DNA from: Halisarca cf. caerulea
Taxonomy: Eukaryota > Porifera > Demospongiae > Chondrillida > Halisarcidae
Assembly (NCBI GenBank): GCA_963170055.1
Contig: CAUJGJ010000029.1
Span: forward strand, 275,701-339,700
Direction of reading: 5' to 3'
DNA: 64,000 nt
Shown here in pieces: positions 51,269 through 62,511 of this stretch. Position 1 is the first letter of the stretch; each line of letters opens with the position of its first letter. The notes under the pieces were generated by a model, which had not been told where the DNA came from, did no database searches, and saw only the letters and a list, made by a program, of their open reading frames with translations. Position numbers and translations under genes: made by a program.

Positions 51269-52456
51269 CGGTAGGAGGCAAAAGTTTGGTCACGTTTGGT
51301 TTCGAAAAAACGAATACAAAACTCTATAGCGTTTCGTTCCGTTTTAGTCTTGCTTTTCGTTGTACGCTACTTCGTTTTACTGTGTTAATTGCAAAGGAAT
51401 TCCACGCACATAAATACTAAAAACGATAACTTATACCATCGTCGGCATTTAATGTGAGATTTCTTATAAGCGAACTTCAAGCCTTAGGATGTTTTTCAGC
51501 GATTACACCAAACGTAGGATCGTGTTCTTTCATTCACGTGGGCACAAAGCTCCAACAATCAGGCATCGTCTTCGCGAGGAAGGAATCGACGCATCAAGAG
51601 AGTGCATACATAGGTTTATACAGAGATATAAACTTACAGGTTGTATCCAACAAAAGCGAGCGTCTGGGCGGCCATCGAAGGTTACGAGTGAAGTGCGGAA
51701 GCTAGTGGACGATATCATGGAAGAGGATGATGAAACCACGGCTCACCAGATCCACCAAAAGCTGCAAGCGAGAGGCTTTAACCTGTCTCTCAGGACAATA
51801 CTCCGCTGTCAAAAGGCCCTGGGATGGAATTATTGAGGGAGTGCATACTGCCAAATGATACGCCAAGCGAACAAGGCAAAGCGACTCGAGTGGGCGCAAC
51901 AGAATCAAAGCGACAATTTTGAAGATGTCATCTGGACAGATGAATCTACTATACAGATGGAGACACATCGTCGTTTCTGCTGCAGGAAGAAGACACAGAA
52001 GCCCAGATACAAGCCGAGGTAGGTATCTTAACGCAATCTAACGCCATTTTGTCAGTAAAATCGTGTTCGATTAGGCTTAACATCCGTGTCATAGGAAATG
52101 AACTGTTGATTGCGCTGTTTACAATTAAGTATTCACAATCATATACTATAGGGCCAAACATCCTGTCCACTTGGTCATTTTCTTCGTAATCTCTCTCTCT
52201 CTTTCGAATATTCGTAGATTGCTGGGTTGTCAAACTGACTTAATATCGCAAGCATTCGTTCGCTTTTTATAGACAACGCTAGAAGACGCTTTAATAGACA
52301 CCTTGCGTATTTTCCCGCCATTCTAGCGTTTTTACGGTTTTCCGTTTATTTCCGTTTCATTCTACTTTGTTCCGCTTCCGTATTTCCTTGCGTTGGAACG
52401 AAAACGATGTACTGTTTTGTAAAAACGAAACGTGACCAAACTTTTGCCTCCTACCG
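51269..52456 (+). mobile_element. Tc1-like element nested in the transposase above
   Basis: CGGTAGGAGGCAAAAGTTTG and its inverted copy are flanked by TA; 1,188 bp. It has inserted into the host transposon's transposase codons. Same family as 43,055-43,766. Confidence 0.85.
51489..52020 (+). pseudogene. Tc1-like transposase fragment of the nested element
   Basis: N-terminal HTH (TKRRIVFFHSRGHKAPTIRH) and second DNA-binding part are open to a stop at 51,834. A shifted frame then reads RQANKAKRLEWAQQ and VIWTDESTIQME (first catalytic Asp) before the similarity ends. The remaining two thirds of the catalytic domain are deleted. Confidence 0.8.
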
Positions 52457-52823
52457 TATATGTGGCAGACTTTCCACTGATCTTCCATAAGGCAACAACT
52501 CGTTCTCACTGATAAGGTGTAAGGCCCATCTTTCATAGAATGTCAAATTGACTTGAAGTTTCTAAACTATACTGGCCATTTTATAGGGTATATTGGCCCA
52601 CATGATTGCACAGACCTGCTAATTGAGCCTAATTTTCACGTATATGGCGGACTCAGTTGTAATTTTTAACAAAATTTCATTGGCTACTGGAGTTATCCTC
52701 AAATTTCCGCGGATATCTAGTTGTGACCTTTAAAAGGGTAGGTAATTGTGGGTATAGTATCCAGCGCGTCCAAGTGACTGCCTACGAGCGATAGTATACG
52801 TTGAGCGATTGTTAGAATTCAAG
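52457..52823. promoter_or_regulatory. Divergent intergenic region of the BEN-carrying transposon
   Basis: Holds the short 5' codons of the transposase (minus, to about 52,520) and the leader of the BEN gene (plus). Both genes must be transcribed outward from here. No TATA box is convincing; TATAGGGTATATTGG at about 52,581 is the nearest match. Confidence 0.4.
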
Positions 52824-53813
52824 ATGTCTTCCAGCGGTAAAATACAAGTGGAATGGTTAGATGGACGATCCCAAGGGAAAAGATCCTGGATCAAGAGAAA
52901 GGACGTGATAAAAGGAGATGTTCTTGTTGGTCAGGTGGTCGGTGCGATATGGGGAAAGTCGAAAAAGCTGTATAGCTGCAAGGTTATCACACTCCCGGAT
53001 AACGAAGTATCGCCTGAGATTCCCGTACAAGCAGCGACTCGGACGTCGGCCGGAAAGCAGAGTAGAGTGAATTCAGAAAAGCCGTTTACTTTTGAAGTAG
53101 CAAGCCCACCTTCCTTTCGTGAAACGGTCCAGGAAGAATCGGATTTTGTGAGTGATCAGGATTCTATTACCAGTACTTGCAATGAGGTACGACGAAAGCC
53201 TGATGGACTGGCCATAGAGGACATTGCCGAAGTGTTGAGACAAAGTGGCTTATCTGACATTAAGCAGTATTTTGACGATTTGGCAGACAGCATCTCCGGA
53301 TTAAAGGCCAAAATTGCGGTACTGGAGCAAACTCTCCTAACTCGTCTACCAGAACCTTCGCCTACACTAGTTGAAGATGGCCCATTGACATCTACACTGG
53401 TACAGCCTGAAGCAGACGCAGAAGCCACCATTCTGAGGGAGATCGGTAATTTGACTTCTGATAGGTCTAGTGCCCGTGCTGTATGCGATACAGGACTGTC
53501 TGGGAGCGTCTCCTCTGAAGGTCAGAAAGTCTCCGTAGCCCATACAATCCTCCGACAATGCATGAATGGCTGCAAATCAAGAAGAAATCTGGCAGGGAGA
53601 TTAACGCAGACCCTCTTCACAGAGAACGAGAAGAGAATCTCCAACGTTCGCGGCGTAGCAGGGAAGGTGGCCTTGGATGTGTGGAGAGTGGAAGCGATTC
53701 AGGAAGCTTGCTACCAGCAGTTTCCAGCGGATAGAACAGAGTCCAAGATTGCCACAGACAGAGAACTAAGAAATGCTATGGACAAAATTTGTAGAAAATC
53801 CAGGAGCAAATGA
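52824..53813 (+). CDS. BEN-domain protein, intronless, transposon cargo
   Basis: 329 residues from the ATG at 52,824 (an upstream in-frame extension uses a TTG). Residues about 5-50 (KIQVEWLDGRSQGKRSWIKR, then GAIWGKSKKLYSCKVI) form a small basic Tudor/chromo-like fold often found ahead of BEN domains in such animals. The middle is acidic and Ser-rich with a coiled-coil-like segment (YFDDLADSISGLKAKIAVLE). Residues about 240-325 match BEN: SRRNLAGRLTQTLFTENEK, SNVRG, then ALDVWRVEAIQEAC and a basic end. BEN domains bind DNA or chromatin. It lies inside the terminal repeats of a Tc1-type transposon, opposite the transposase, so it may regulate or assist transposition. Confidence 0.75.
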   Translation: MSSSGKIQVEWLDGRSQGKRSWIKRKDVIKGDVLVGQVVGAIWGKSKKLYSCKVITLPDNEVSPEIPVQAATRTSAGKQSRVNSEKPFTFEVASPPSFRETVQEESDFVSDQDSITSTCNEVRRKPDGLAIEDIAEVLRQSGLSDIKQYFDDLADSISGLKAKIAVLEQTLLTRLPEPSPTLVEDGPLTSTLVQPEADAEATILREIGNLTSDRSSARAVCDTGLSGSVSSEGQKVSVAHTILRQCMNGCKSRRNLAGRLTQTLFTENEKRISNVRGVAGKVALDVWRVEAIQEACYQQFPADRTESKIATDRELRNAMDKICRKSRSK

Positions 53814-54186
53814 TTGTTTCTCATTTTTTTTATCTTGATTCTATACTTCGTTATTACTTTTGTCAGTACCTGTATCATGACTGTGATTACTATTCTTTTG
53901 AATATAGTCTTAATATAATATTAAATCTGAAGTTTTCCGTCTGTTTTCGAAGTGTTGCTGAAGTCTTGTTAGAGGGTTTATAGACTAGATACACGCCGCG
54001 TACGTACATGTCATTGTGCACAACAATATAATAATTGCCCAGCTCCGCGGTAGGTGTTTTGCGGAAGTTTTCGCGGAAACCTGGATAGTTTTCCGCAGAA
54101 ACCCAGAACGATTTCCGCATAAACTTGTGAAAAGATCTCTGCGTCTAATTGCGGAAACACGTAAGGAACTTGTGTCATGTACCGTA

Positions 54187-55349
54187 TTTGCTTCAAGATG
54201 AAAGGCTATGTGGATTGTTACAAAACAGAACCTGACCATACTAGAAAAAAATTCTTGGTTTTTGAAATTTGTTCTTCAGTTTGATAGGGTTCTTAATTTC
54301 TACATTGGGACCTACGAATAGGTCAGACATCTTTCATAAAATTGTCACCACTATGTTAACGTGACAATCATGTGCGTACGACGTTGACAACCACAACACA
54401 TTGTTGATAGCCTATCACTTCGATTTTAGCACTGTCTCGCAAGTACTGCACTTTGCGTACATCTAGTTAGAATGCATTCCAAAAAAATACCCAATGGCAG
54501 CCTGTCCAGTCCACATGGGAGTGGATTGTGCTTTGTATAGTTACCATGTCTACAAAAATAGATAAGAGCCATTAATTAGAGAGGTTATTGATTGTTGAGA
54601 GAGAGTTAAACAATGCCCACGACTTGTATTCCGTTACTACAGTTCATCACGCCAGTGACTATTATAGGTTTCATTACTAATTACCCCCAAAAATAAAATT
54701 CCCTGGTCTGGAGACTCATCTTTAGAACAGAATTGGAGCAAGTTCATTATCCTCAGTGGTCTCGTCAGCCCTTTTAAGCAGGGTGGGCCACCCTGCTTAA
54801 TTTTTGGCTTGGACTATTTTCTTTACTTTAAGTAGAGCCCATTCCTCCTTTGTTGAGATGCTTCAAGTGGATAGATTAGGTAAAACTGACACTGTACATA
54901 TCAACCTGAAGCGATTTTAATCCTCTATTTCAAGAAGCGCTCATAGGTAAAAAACATCATGTGGTCTTTGAGCAAATTTCCCACTTCACAAGATTGTTGC
55001 TGCAAATGCAAGAGTTGCTCGATACTAAATAATATATAAGTCATATGGCAACTGTACACTAGACAATTACTGGCCAGGGAATATTTTTAACAGTCGTCCG
55101 CTCATTCGAGGCGACCAGATATCCTTGTGGGCAACCATAAATGTCCAACTGGCTTGCCCCCTGGACAACCTAGTTATAGGACAGTGGCAGATATAAGTAA
55201 GCATAGGAAAAATAAAAGTATCAACAGTGCCTTATTCACAGGATAGTAACAGTGAATCGCTCCAACCGTTCCGCGCTCAATTAAAACAAGGTAAGCCTGC
55301 TTCCAACCGTCGAGATTGTTCGTTGAAGGAAATTGCCATTTTAAGCATG
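54187..55349. other. Intergenic sequence, no genes recognised
   Basis: Contains GTCGTCCGCTC and GGGCAACC/GGACAACC motifs at 55,085-55,180, related to those at 34.7 kb and 58.2 kb, so probably eroded repeats. Confidence 0.35.
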
Positions 55350-56520
55350 CGCATGTGGGACATGTCCATAAACTTGAAATCTCAGTGGAGGCGCCAATTA
55401 GGAAGAATTTCGCGACTTTAGATGGCTTTGCGACGAAATGTCATGTGACCAGCCCGTGACTTAGGAAAATGTTACTGTGCACGTAAAGATTCCAAAGCAG
55501 CCTTACATGATGTTAAAACTGCAAGATCGACAATTATTCCAGTCAAGCGGCCTTTGGCTACAGTGAATTCTAGTCTCGCGTCTCCAGCCCCTTCCGTTGA
55601 CGACATCATAAACATTCTACAAAATTTCTAACAACATCAAGGAGAAAGAGACTGGCTATGCGAAACTAAGTGAATCTTAAGCCTTCGATCAAATTTGAAC
55701 ATGTCAGTAACTTTCTGGTCTGGCTTACCTAGCTTGAGTTTCTTCGATCTTTTCTCCTACCGAAAAACATCTTCGAAAGCAATTCAGTTCGTATACAAGT
55801 GCGACCAAAGCAGAATTTAAAGAGCTATCCGACGGCGAAAGGTTATGTATCAAAGATCAAAGGTACAAAAATAAAAGAGACTTCGTCTGTATTCCACTTC
55901 ACTTGCTACTTGACTCGACTTTTAGGTGACGTCACTTTAAATATCATGCGACGGTCATGTGACAAAATGGCTACCAGCTAGTTCTAGGCTAGTCAGAACT
56001 TTAATGGCTGGGCGGCAGTGGGAAAAAGGCTTTTGGCATACTTTTTTACATTTATTGGCTGTATTATAGGATAATAAAGAACTTCCATGTTGGGGATTTT
56101 GATTCATTGCCCGATTCAGACGTTACAGGCGAAAAGGTGAGCTACCATGGTTTGAATTTGTGGTTTTTACCATTTTTCTCTAAAACTCTTAGAGATATTT
56201 AAATCCCCAACATGGAAGTTTTAGATACTTGGTTATGGAACCTGTATACCAACATTTGTGCCCTTAGCTTTGAAGCTGCACTGCCGCCCAGCCGTTTTTC
56301 GTGTTTTTTATATGTTTAAGGAGAATGCGCATACATTTCAAGGAACGTACAAAATTCTTTCAAGTTTGACATCGAACGAAAGGTAATGCAGCTATCTACA
56401 CAATGGTACTAGTTGTTAGAAGATAGCGCGTATTTGTAGTAAGAAATAAAACTAAAAAGTGAAGATAAATTTTCTGATCACTGAAGCCATACAAGTGTCC
56501 GTGGACATGTTCCACATGTG
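55350..56520 (-). mobile_element. CGCATGTGG-family MITE F
   Basis: 1,171 bp flanked by TG on both sides. The right terminus has one change (CCACATGTG). Almost identical to MITE E in inverted orientation, including the internal inverted repeat. Confidence 0.9.
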
Positions 56521-56568
56521 TGTGATCTAATGTTACATTATTGTGCAATCCCTCTTTCTTAATGCAGC

Positions 56569-57751
56569 CGCATGTGGAACAGGTCCATTTGCACTTGTAA
56601 GTCTTCAGGTTGCAAAAAAATTAGGTTCGCTTTTGGTCCCATTTCTTTTAGTAGGTCTATCGTATCTCTTCGAAAGAAATATCATCGTGTAGCGTGTTGT
56701 ATTGTCTCCATTTTAAGCCCAAAATCGAAGTAATAGCATATGTGAAGATGAAGTTATAACTATTTTTCTTCGCCATGTCTAAAGGCACAAAAACGCCGGG
56801 AGCCACTGAAGATTAAAAGCTATGGACACCAAAAAGGGTAGTAGGTTCCTTATAGCAATATCTAAAACTTCCATGTGGGGGATTTTTGTACTTGAAACAG
56901 TTATTGAGAAAATCACTGAAAACCATTGATTTACACAACAGACACTCACATTTTGGCTTGTAACTTTTGTAGGAAGTCAACAATCAAAATCCCCCACATG
57001 GAAAGTTGCCTATGATAAATCAAAAAATCTAAAAAGACTAGGCTAGGCTAGGCTAATCGGCCCTAACTTTTTGGCCCCCGGCCATTAAAGATACACCTTA
57101 ATGAAAGACTTGCTGAGGCCATTTTGTCACATAACATGCACGTGATGTACTACAGTGGACGTGAGGAATAAATTCGGTCAGAAGACACAACGAGCATGGC
57201 AGTGAATGATACGCCGAACGAAATACATATTAAAAGAGTCAGGGCATTAGTAACAGGAGGAGGATACTTTTGACGACGATTCGAAGGTGCAGAACTTTAA
57301 CGTCGGATATCAGAGTCGAAGTAAGGTGTGTAATATCCGGCAATAGCCGTTACTTTTGAATCTAAATAACAAATGTTTTACTTTAGAACAGAATGGCCTA
57401 TCTTCATTTTTCTCTTCAATGGGTTGGAAATGAACCCGTTGAAAGAAAATAGCATGCCATCTCGGAAGTCTTGTTTTCAGGGATATTAAAATACTGATTA
57501 TTAATGCGCGTTAGCTAATTTTCTTCTTCCCAGAACGAATACGATTGAACGAATTATATCGGGATGAATGTTCGCAAGTGCACAGAAAATGCAAAATGAT
57601 TGCTGCAGCAAAAACAAAGTCAATGCGTACGCATTATAGCCTGACGATTTATCATGCACATGTCACATAACTTGAAGCCATTGAATAACATTTTCGCTCG
57701 GATTCCATCTAAATTAGCATGCAGGGCAGATTCGGACATGTTCCACATGCG
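56569..57751 (+). mobile_element. CGCATGTGG-family MITE G (unoccupied relative of D)
   Basis: 1,183 bp with GC duplicated at both sides, 48 bp after MITE F. Both ends and the interior match MITE D, and its sequence across GAAAGTTGCCTATGATAAATC is uninterrupted where D carries the DUF6589 transposon. Internal inverted repeat at 56,868-57,003. Confidence 0.9.
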
Positions 57752-58367
57752 GCTGCTACGTAGCTCCATTGTTGTCGGTCAATATGGTCGAAATTTCTCT
57801 TTTTGGTTATCCAGCGAGCGCACAAGATATGGAAAACTAATAAATTGTGAATTCGAGGATGAGGTGCTGCTTCAGCTAGCTCACAAGGCAAAAAATATTT
57901 AACCCCTCACAAACCATAGATACTCTAACCATAGTCTATGCTCTAACCTACAGTTGCATAGGTTAGAGTATCCATGCGCTAACCCAAGAGTAGGCATGTA
58001 GGAGATGACCTTGATGACAGCAGTGGAGATTACAATGATAATGACAATTTAATATCCATAGCGATTTGAGTTTAACACTTTGTACTGTATATCCATCCAC
58101 CTTATGTAAATACATACTGTATCCTTGTGTATTACCTACCATATAGCAGGGAAAATTAATTCTGCAAACTGAAATATTCATGAATTTCGCACCAAATTTC
58201 TTTGGACAACCTAAACTCCCCAGGGGCAACCTAGAACAACATCCCGATTGCCTCGTGGGAATCTGAAAATTCCTTAAAATTTTGCCCTGCTGGCTTACAC
58301 AATGCCACTCTCTCTAATTACTGTATCCTGTGTAACCTGAAACTTTACCGAGGGAAGGGATAGTCAT
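57752..58367. other. Intergenic; one imperfect inverted repeat
   Basis: TAGATACTCTAACC and GGTTAGAGTATCCA face each other at 57,917-57,975 with CTCTAACCTA variants between. No gene recognised. Confidence 0.45.
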
Positions 58368-60480
58368 TATGGAGTACTCCATACGTAGGATTGACATGGA
58401 AAAACATGGCTGCCATACATTAGTGCAAATTTGTTTTCGCCCAAAAACTAGCCGCATGGAGCACAGATGGCTTTGGAAAGCAGATTTTGGTGTATTTTGA
58501 CAAACAAGCTACAAGACAAAGTAGTTTAAATCATCGTAAGCCAACCTCTTTAAAGAATTTAAAGTACACTTACCGAGGTATGGGTCCACAACACCAGTAC
58601 CATTTCAAGTTTACTATTCTTTTAGTCATTTTTTCAAACTAAGCTACAGTTCGCCAGGAAGGGTCCAAAGATCTCATCTTTCGTCAGGGAGCTCTGATTG
58701 CTAGCGTGAAGTGGCTTTAGGAGGTTTTGAAGCAGTCCCTACATTTCTAAAGCGAGATAGTTTTAATAGGAAAATCCCATACATTCGCTTATAATTGGCC
58801 ATTTCTGGATCAGCGAAATGGCTATGTGAGACTAGGCATATTAGTACATGCGCAAGGTCAAGCATTCGCTGATCGTCAACATTAGCGTTCTTTCGTTCAA
58901 GCCTTTGCTTCTAGGTGAGTAACACTGATTTAGTCTAGTAGCTGCATAGCTTAGTTTCTCCATCTTACAAGATTCAATGGCAATTCTTCTCAACTGCAGT
59001 GGAAAACTTCTTTCAACAGCCTCAATTCGAACAACTTTGTTTTATAGGAAAAAACACACGAGCAAGGGGTTACACAGACCATTTTAATATGGTAAAGGGA
59101 TGTAGGATTGACACAGGACCGTGCAAAAATGCTGGACTGCATGAGTGCACACTGCAAATTCCTACATCCCGTAGCATATACATATGTGCGAAATGTAGGA
59201 ATTTGCAGTGTGTACACTCAGTCCAACTACAAGCTGTCTAACCCTACACCTATCTAGCCTCATGCATGTATAGCCCTATGCTCATCTAGCCCTATGCCCA
59301 TCTTGCCCTTTGGCAGCCTAGCCCTGTGCCTGTATCACAACTTTCCCTTGTAACAATTGTTTTTGGAGGATCCTTCTCCAAAAAACCTTTTTGTACAGTC
59401 CTGTGTCAATCCCTTTACCATTTTTAAATGGTTTTTATTATGGAGTACGGTAGTACTCCATATGTAGGATTGACACGGAAAAACATTGCCACCATACATT
59501 AGCGAAAATTTTGTTTTCGTCTAAAAACTAACGATGCAGTACAGTTAGTAGCATTTAAAAGTGATATTGGTGCCTTTTGACACACTAGCTATAAGATGAA
59601 GTATTTAAAACCCTTTGTAGGCCAATTTCTTTAAAGAACTTTGAAATTTTAGACGAAAATGTATGGCTATGCAACACCAGTACCATTTTAAGATTATTCT
59701 TATTCTTATTCTTATTCTTCTCGTCGTTTTTTCGAACTGAGCTACAGGTCGCCACGAAGGGTCCAGAGGTCTCATCTTTCGCCAGTGAGCTCCGATTGTT
59801 AGCACGAAGTGTCTTTTGTAGGTTTTGAAGCAACACCTACACTTCTAAAGCGGGAAAAAACTTAATAGGCAAATCCCATACATTTGCCGGATCAGCCATT
59901 TTCGGATCAGCGAAATGGCTACGCGAGACTAGACATACGCGTACGTACACAAGGTCTGCACTTTGATGATCGTCGACTTCAGCACTTTTCTTGTTCGATC
60001 ATTTGTTTCTAGATGGGTACATTGATATTAGTCAGGTAACTGCACAGATTTCTAGTTTCTTTATCTTACAAGATTTGACTGTATCCCTTCTCAATTGCAG
60101 TGGAATCCTATTTAAGCAGCCGTTTCGCTATAAAAGGAGAAACTGCACGAACAAAGGTGTATAAAAACATTTTAAAATGGTAAAAGGATGTAGGATTGAC
60201 ACAGGATCATGCAAAAAGCCATTATCAAAAAAGGATTCTCCAAAAACACTTGGAACAAGGGTAAGTTGCAAAACCGGTACAGGGCTAGGTGGGCAAAGGG
60301 CAAGACAGGCATAGGGCTAGACGAGCATAGGGCTACACATACATGAGGCTAGACGGGTATAGGGCTAGACAAAGTTTAGTTGGACTGAGTGCACACTGTG
60401 CAAATTCCTACATCCCGCATGTGCAGCACATTATACAGTACATATGTGCTGCGGGATGTAGGAATTTGCACAGTGTGGAC
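58368..60480. repeat. Direct and inverted repeat cluster
   Basis: About 0.75 kb at 58,368-59,121 recurs in the same orientation at 59,444-60,214 (GGAGTACTCCATAYGTAGGA at the start, GTAGGATTGACACAGGA at the end), with roughly 15-20% differences by eye. The following ~0.26-kb segments, 59,128-59,430 and 60,216-60,480, are inverted copies of each other. Each contains a hairpin built on GGGATGTAGGAATTTGCA and a short minisatellite with unit close to TAGCCCTATGC. No protein-coding sequence. Confidence 0.7.
59691..59721. repeat. (TTATTC)n short tandem repeat
   Basis: Four to five units of TTATTC inside the second direct repeat. They are absent or reduced in the first copy (58,609). Confidence 0.7.
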
Positions 60481-60500
60481 ACAAAAACCGTGGACAGTCA

Positions 60501-61035
60501 CAGAAAGCCCTAAAGAAAGCCATCAAAGAGTTGATAGTTGAAGAGACACGCAAGTGGAATGAGAAATTATGCAACCTTCAGGTACAGAACAAATTTGCTG
60601 CAGTAATCAGATTGGAAGAAAACACCAAGCTCTCGACCCACATTATGGATGGCCTACCCAAAGGTCAACTCTCCTTCCTCCTGAAAGCAGGCTCAGACAC
60701 CCTTCCCACCCCAATAAATCTCCATTGCTGGCAACTTCGAATCTCCTCATGTTGCCCCCTATGTTTCCAACACACGTACACCACCGGTCATATACTTTCA
60801 GGTTGCCCCACAGCATTGCAGGATGGAAAATACACTTGGCCGGTGACACTATTGGTGCACTTGGTCATCCAAATCCAATTTGCCTTTTGGAACTGGCTGA
60901 CAACTTCCCGATGATTCCGCTCCTTGAATGGAAGAACATCTTGAGGAGAGGAACCATGATTACCATCAGCTGTTCGCAAGCCATCTTCATGGCCAGACCT
61001 AATCGTCAATGGACGGGACCTCCATACACCCAGTA
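60501..61035 (+). pseudogene. 3' end of a LINE-type reverse-transcriptase ORF
   Basis: Reads QKALKKAIKELIVEETRKWN, then LPKGQLSFLLKAGSDTLPTP and a Cys/His motif (CPLCFQ ... TTGHILSGCPTAL). This is the usual C-terminal tail of reverse-transcriptase ORFs of a LINE lineage common in sponges (from memory). One frameshift near 60,835 moves the frame, after which it continues to GPPYTQ and a stop at 61,033. The 5' parts with the catalytic domain are absent, as in a 5'-truncated insertion. Confidence 0.7.
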
Positions 61036-62226
61036 AATCTGCGTTAACTACTACACCAAGTAGACTGCATTAACTACTACACTCACCTTACTAGTTAACT
61101 CACCTGTCAATTTACCTAATATGTGTGTATGTAGTACTGATTACATTGTTCTATTCTGTATACACATACAGTCATTTCAATTAAGTCCATGCACCAGATT
61201 TATGTACCCATATATTATATTATCATCTTATCAGCACAGTTTTCTTGCCAGGACAAAAAGAATACCAGAAACCACTGTTTGCTTCTTTCTTTTTCAATCC
61301 TATGTTCGAGAGCCCTCATGCTCACACACAGTTATGTAACCTACAATCTGTGCGAATCTAAAGCTTTTCTCCCCACTCACAGTATCCTGTTCGTTTTCTT
61401 AATTTGCTTCTTATATTCCATTTTATGAATGATCAATTCGTCCTATATAGCTAGGGTTGACAATGAAAAAAATGATAATCACGGAATTTGTTCAAATTTT
61501 CATCGTAGATGTAGCCTTACTAGATGTAGCTTATGATGTGATTTGTTTGTTAATCCGACATTCCTGGGTCGAATTATTCACCGAAAACCACTAATTTCGC
61601 GTAGCGGAATCAATCGCTGTCTAAAAAACAAGCCCAAATAAAGGTAAATAGACTTGAAAGTTTCTGCACAACAAGCCTACTATAACACCTATAAAACCAT
61701 GCACAGGTCATTAGAAAACTAAGGGGTGCTTCGATATACTACGTCGCTTTCCTGAAGTCATCTTCTTCCTTAAACAAATCTGGCACCATTCCTCAATAGC
61801 GAAGTACCGCAGAGGAATGCTCCTAATATCACCGAATAGAGCACTGAGTGGACTACCTGTTACTAAAATAAAGCGAGCCTCGATGCTCTCGAACCACGTG
61901 AATAGAAGGCATTTCAAATCGGTAAGAACAAGCATTAAACAACCCACACCTAGACGGCAAATGCCATTACATATTAGTATCAAATACCTTTTCCAAGGCA
62001 GTACAAATGGTCGAAGAGTTGAAAAGCGTCCTAATAAGTAGAAGTCGCCGTCGATCCCAACAAAGCCCGAAGAGTTCCGCAAAAATGAATGGCAGACATG
62101 TTGTTTTTAATATAGCACGTGATCCGATGTCAATTTGGCGCTAAATTTGAACGGTGACAGTTATACAGTGATTTAAGGTGTGTTCTGCGCTCTATTTGGT
62201 GTGCGTTCAGGGCGTATTGCACGTGT
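61036..62226. other. Intergenic, no gene recognised
   Basis: Open frames on both strands at 61.7-62.1 kb have no recognisable domain. The stretch just before 62,227 could contain the promoter of the next gene. Confidence 0.35.
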
Positions 62227-62511
62227 ATGATGAGCACTACAACATATAAAATCGTATATCCATTAATTTACATGCAGGATTGGATGATCGATATTGCTGC
62301 ATGGAGAGCAGCCATTGGGTCCTGGTATATAGCTGATTTAGCACATATACCAAGTTGTTCTTACAACTACCAATGCCCATTTGCCCAAATTCTTGAATAT
62401 CGTCTTTCATTTGTTTGTATACTGATTTTACTTATTCTTGGAGGAATTGAGAGCAATCCAGGGCCTGTTCTGCGCAGTCACGAGAAAAAAAGAAGTGAAC
62501 AGCCATCAAGG
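62227..62511 (+). CDS. Exon 1 with NPGP (2A-like) leader
   Basis: A 95-codon frame. RLSFVCILILLILGG is a signal-anchor-like hydrophobic stretch directly before IESNPGP. In viral and LINE 2A peptides the core is D(V/I)ExNPGP; here the Asp is Gly, so ribosome skipping is uncertain. A 2A-like leader of this kind precedes other transposon proteins in marine invertebrates. Confidence 0.5.

Larger units (their letters stand above)
49772..54186. mobile_element. Tc1/mariner-type transposon carrying a transposase and a BEN-domain gene
   Basis: TACGGTACATGACACAAGTT at the left is exactly inverted at the right; the terminal TA is the likely target duplication. Similarity continues for about 30 bases, then both ends carry many GCGGAA/TTCCGC motifs. 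Inside are a minus-strand IS630/Tc1-type transposase (50,320 to about 52.5 kb, split by another element) and a plus-strand BEN-domain gene (52,824). They diverge from a shared region at about 52.55-52.82 kb. Two loopless or short-loop palindromes lie at 50.06-50.19 kb. Confidence 0.75.

Noticed and set aside
61711..62082. 123-codon minus-strand frame
   Set aside because: No recognisable domain, and a competing frame exists on the opposite strand; not enough to call a gene.
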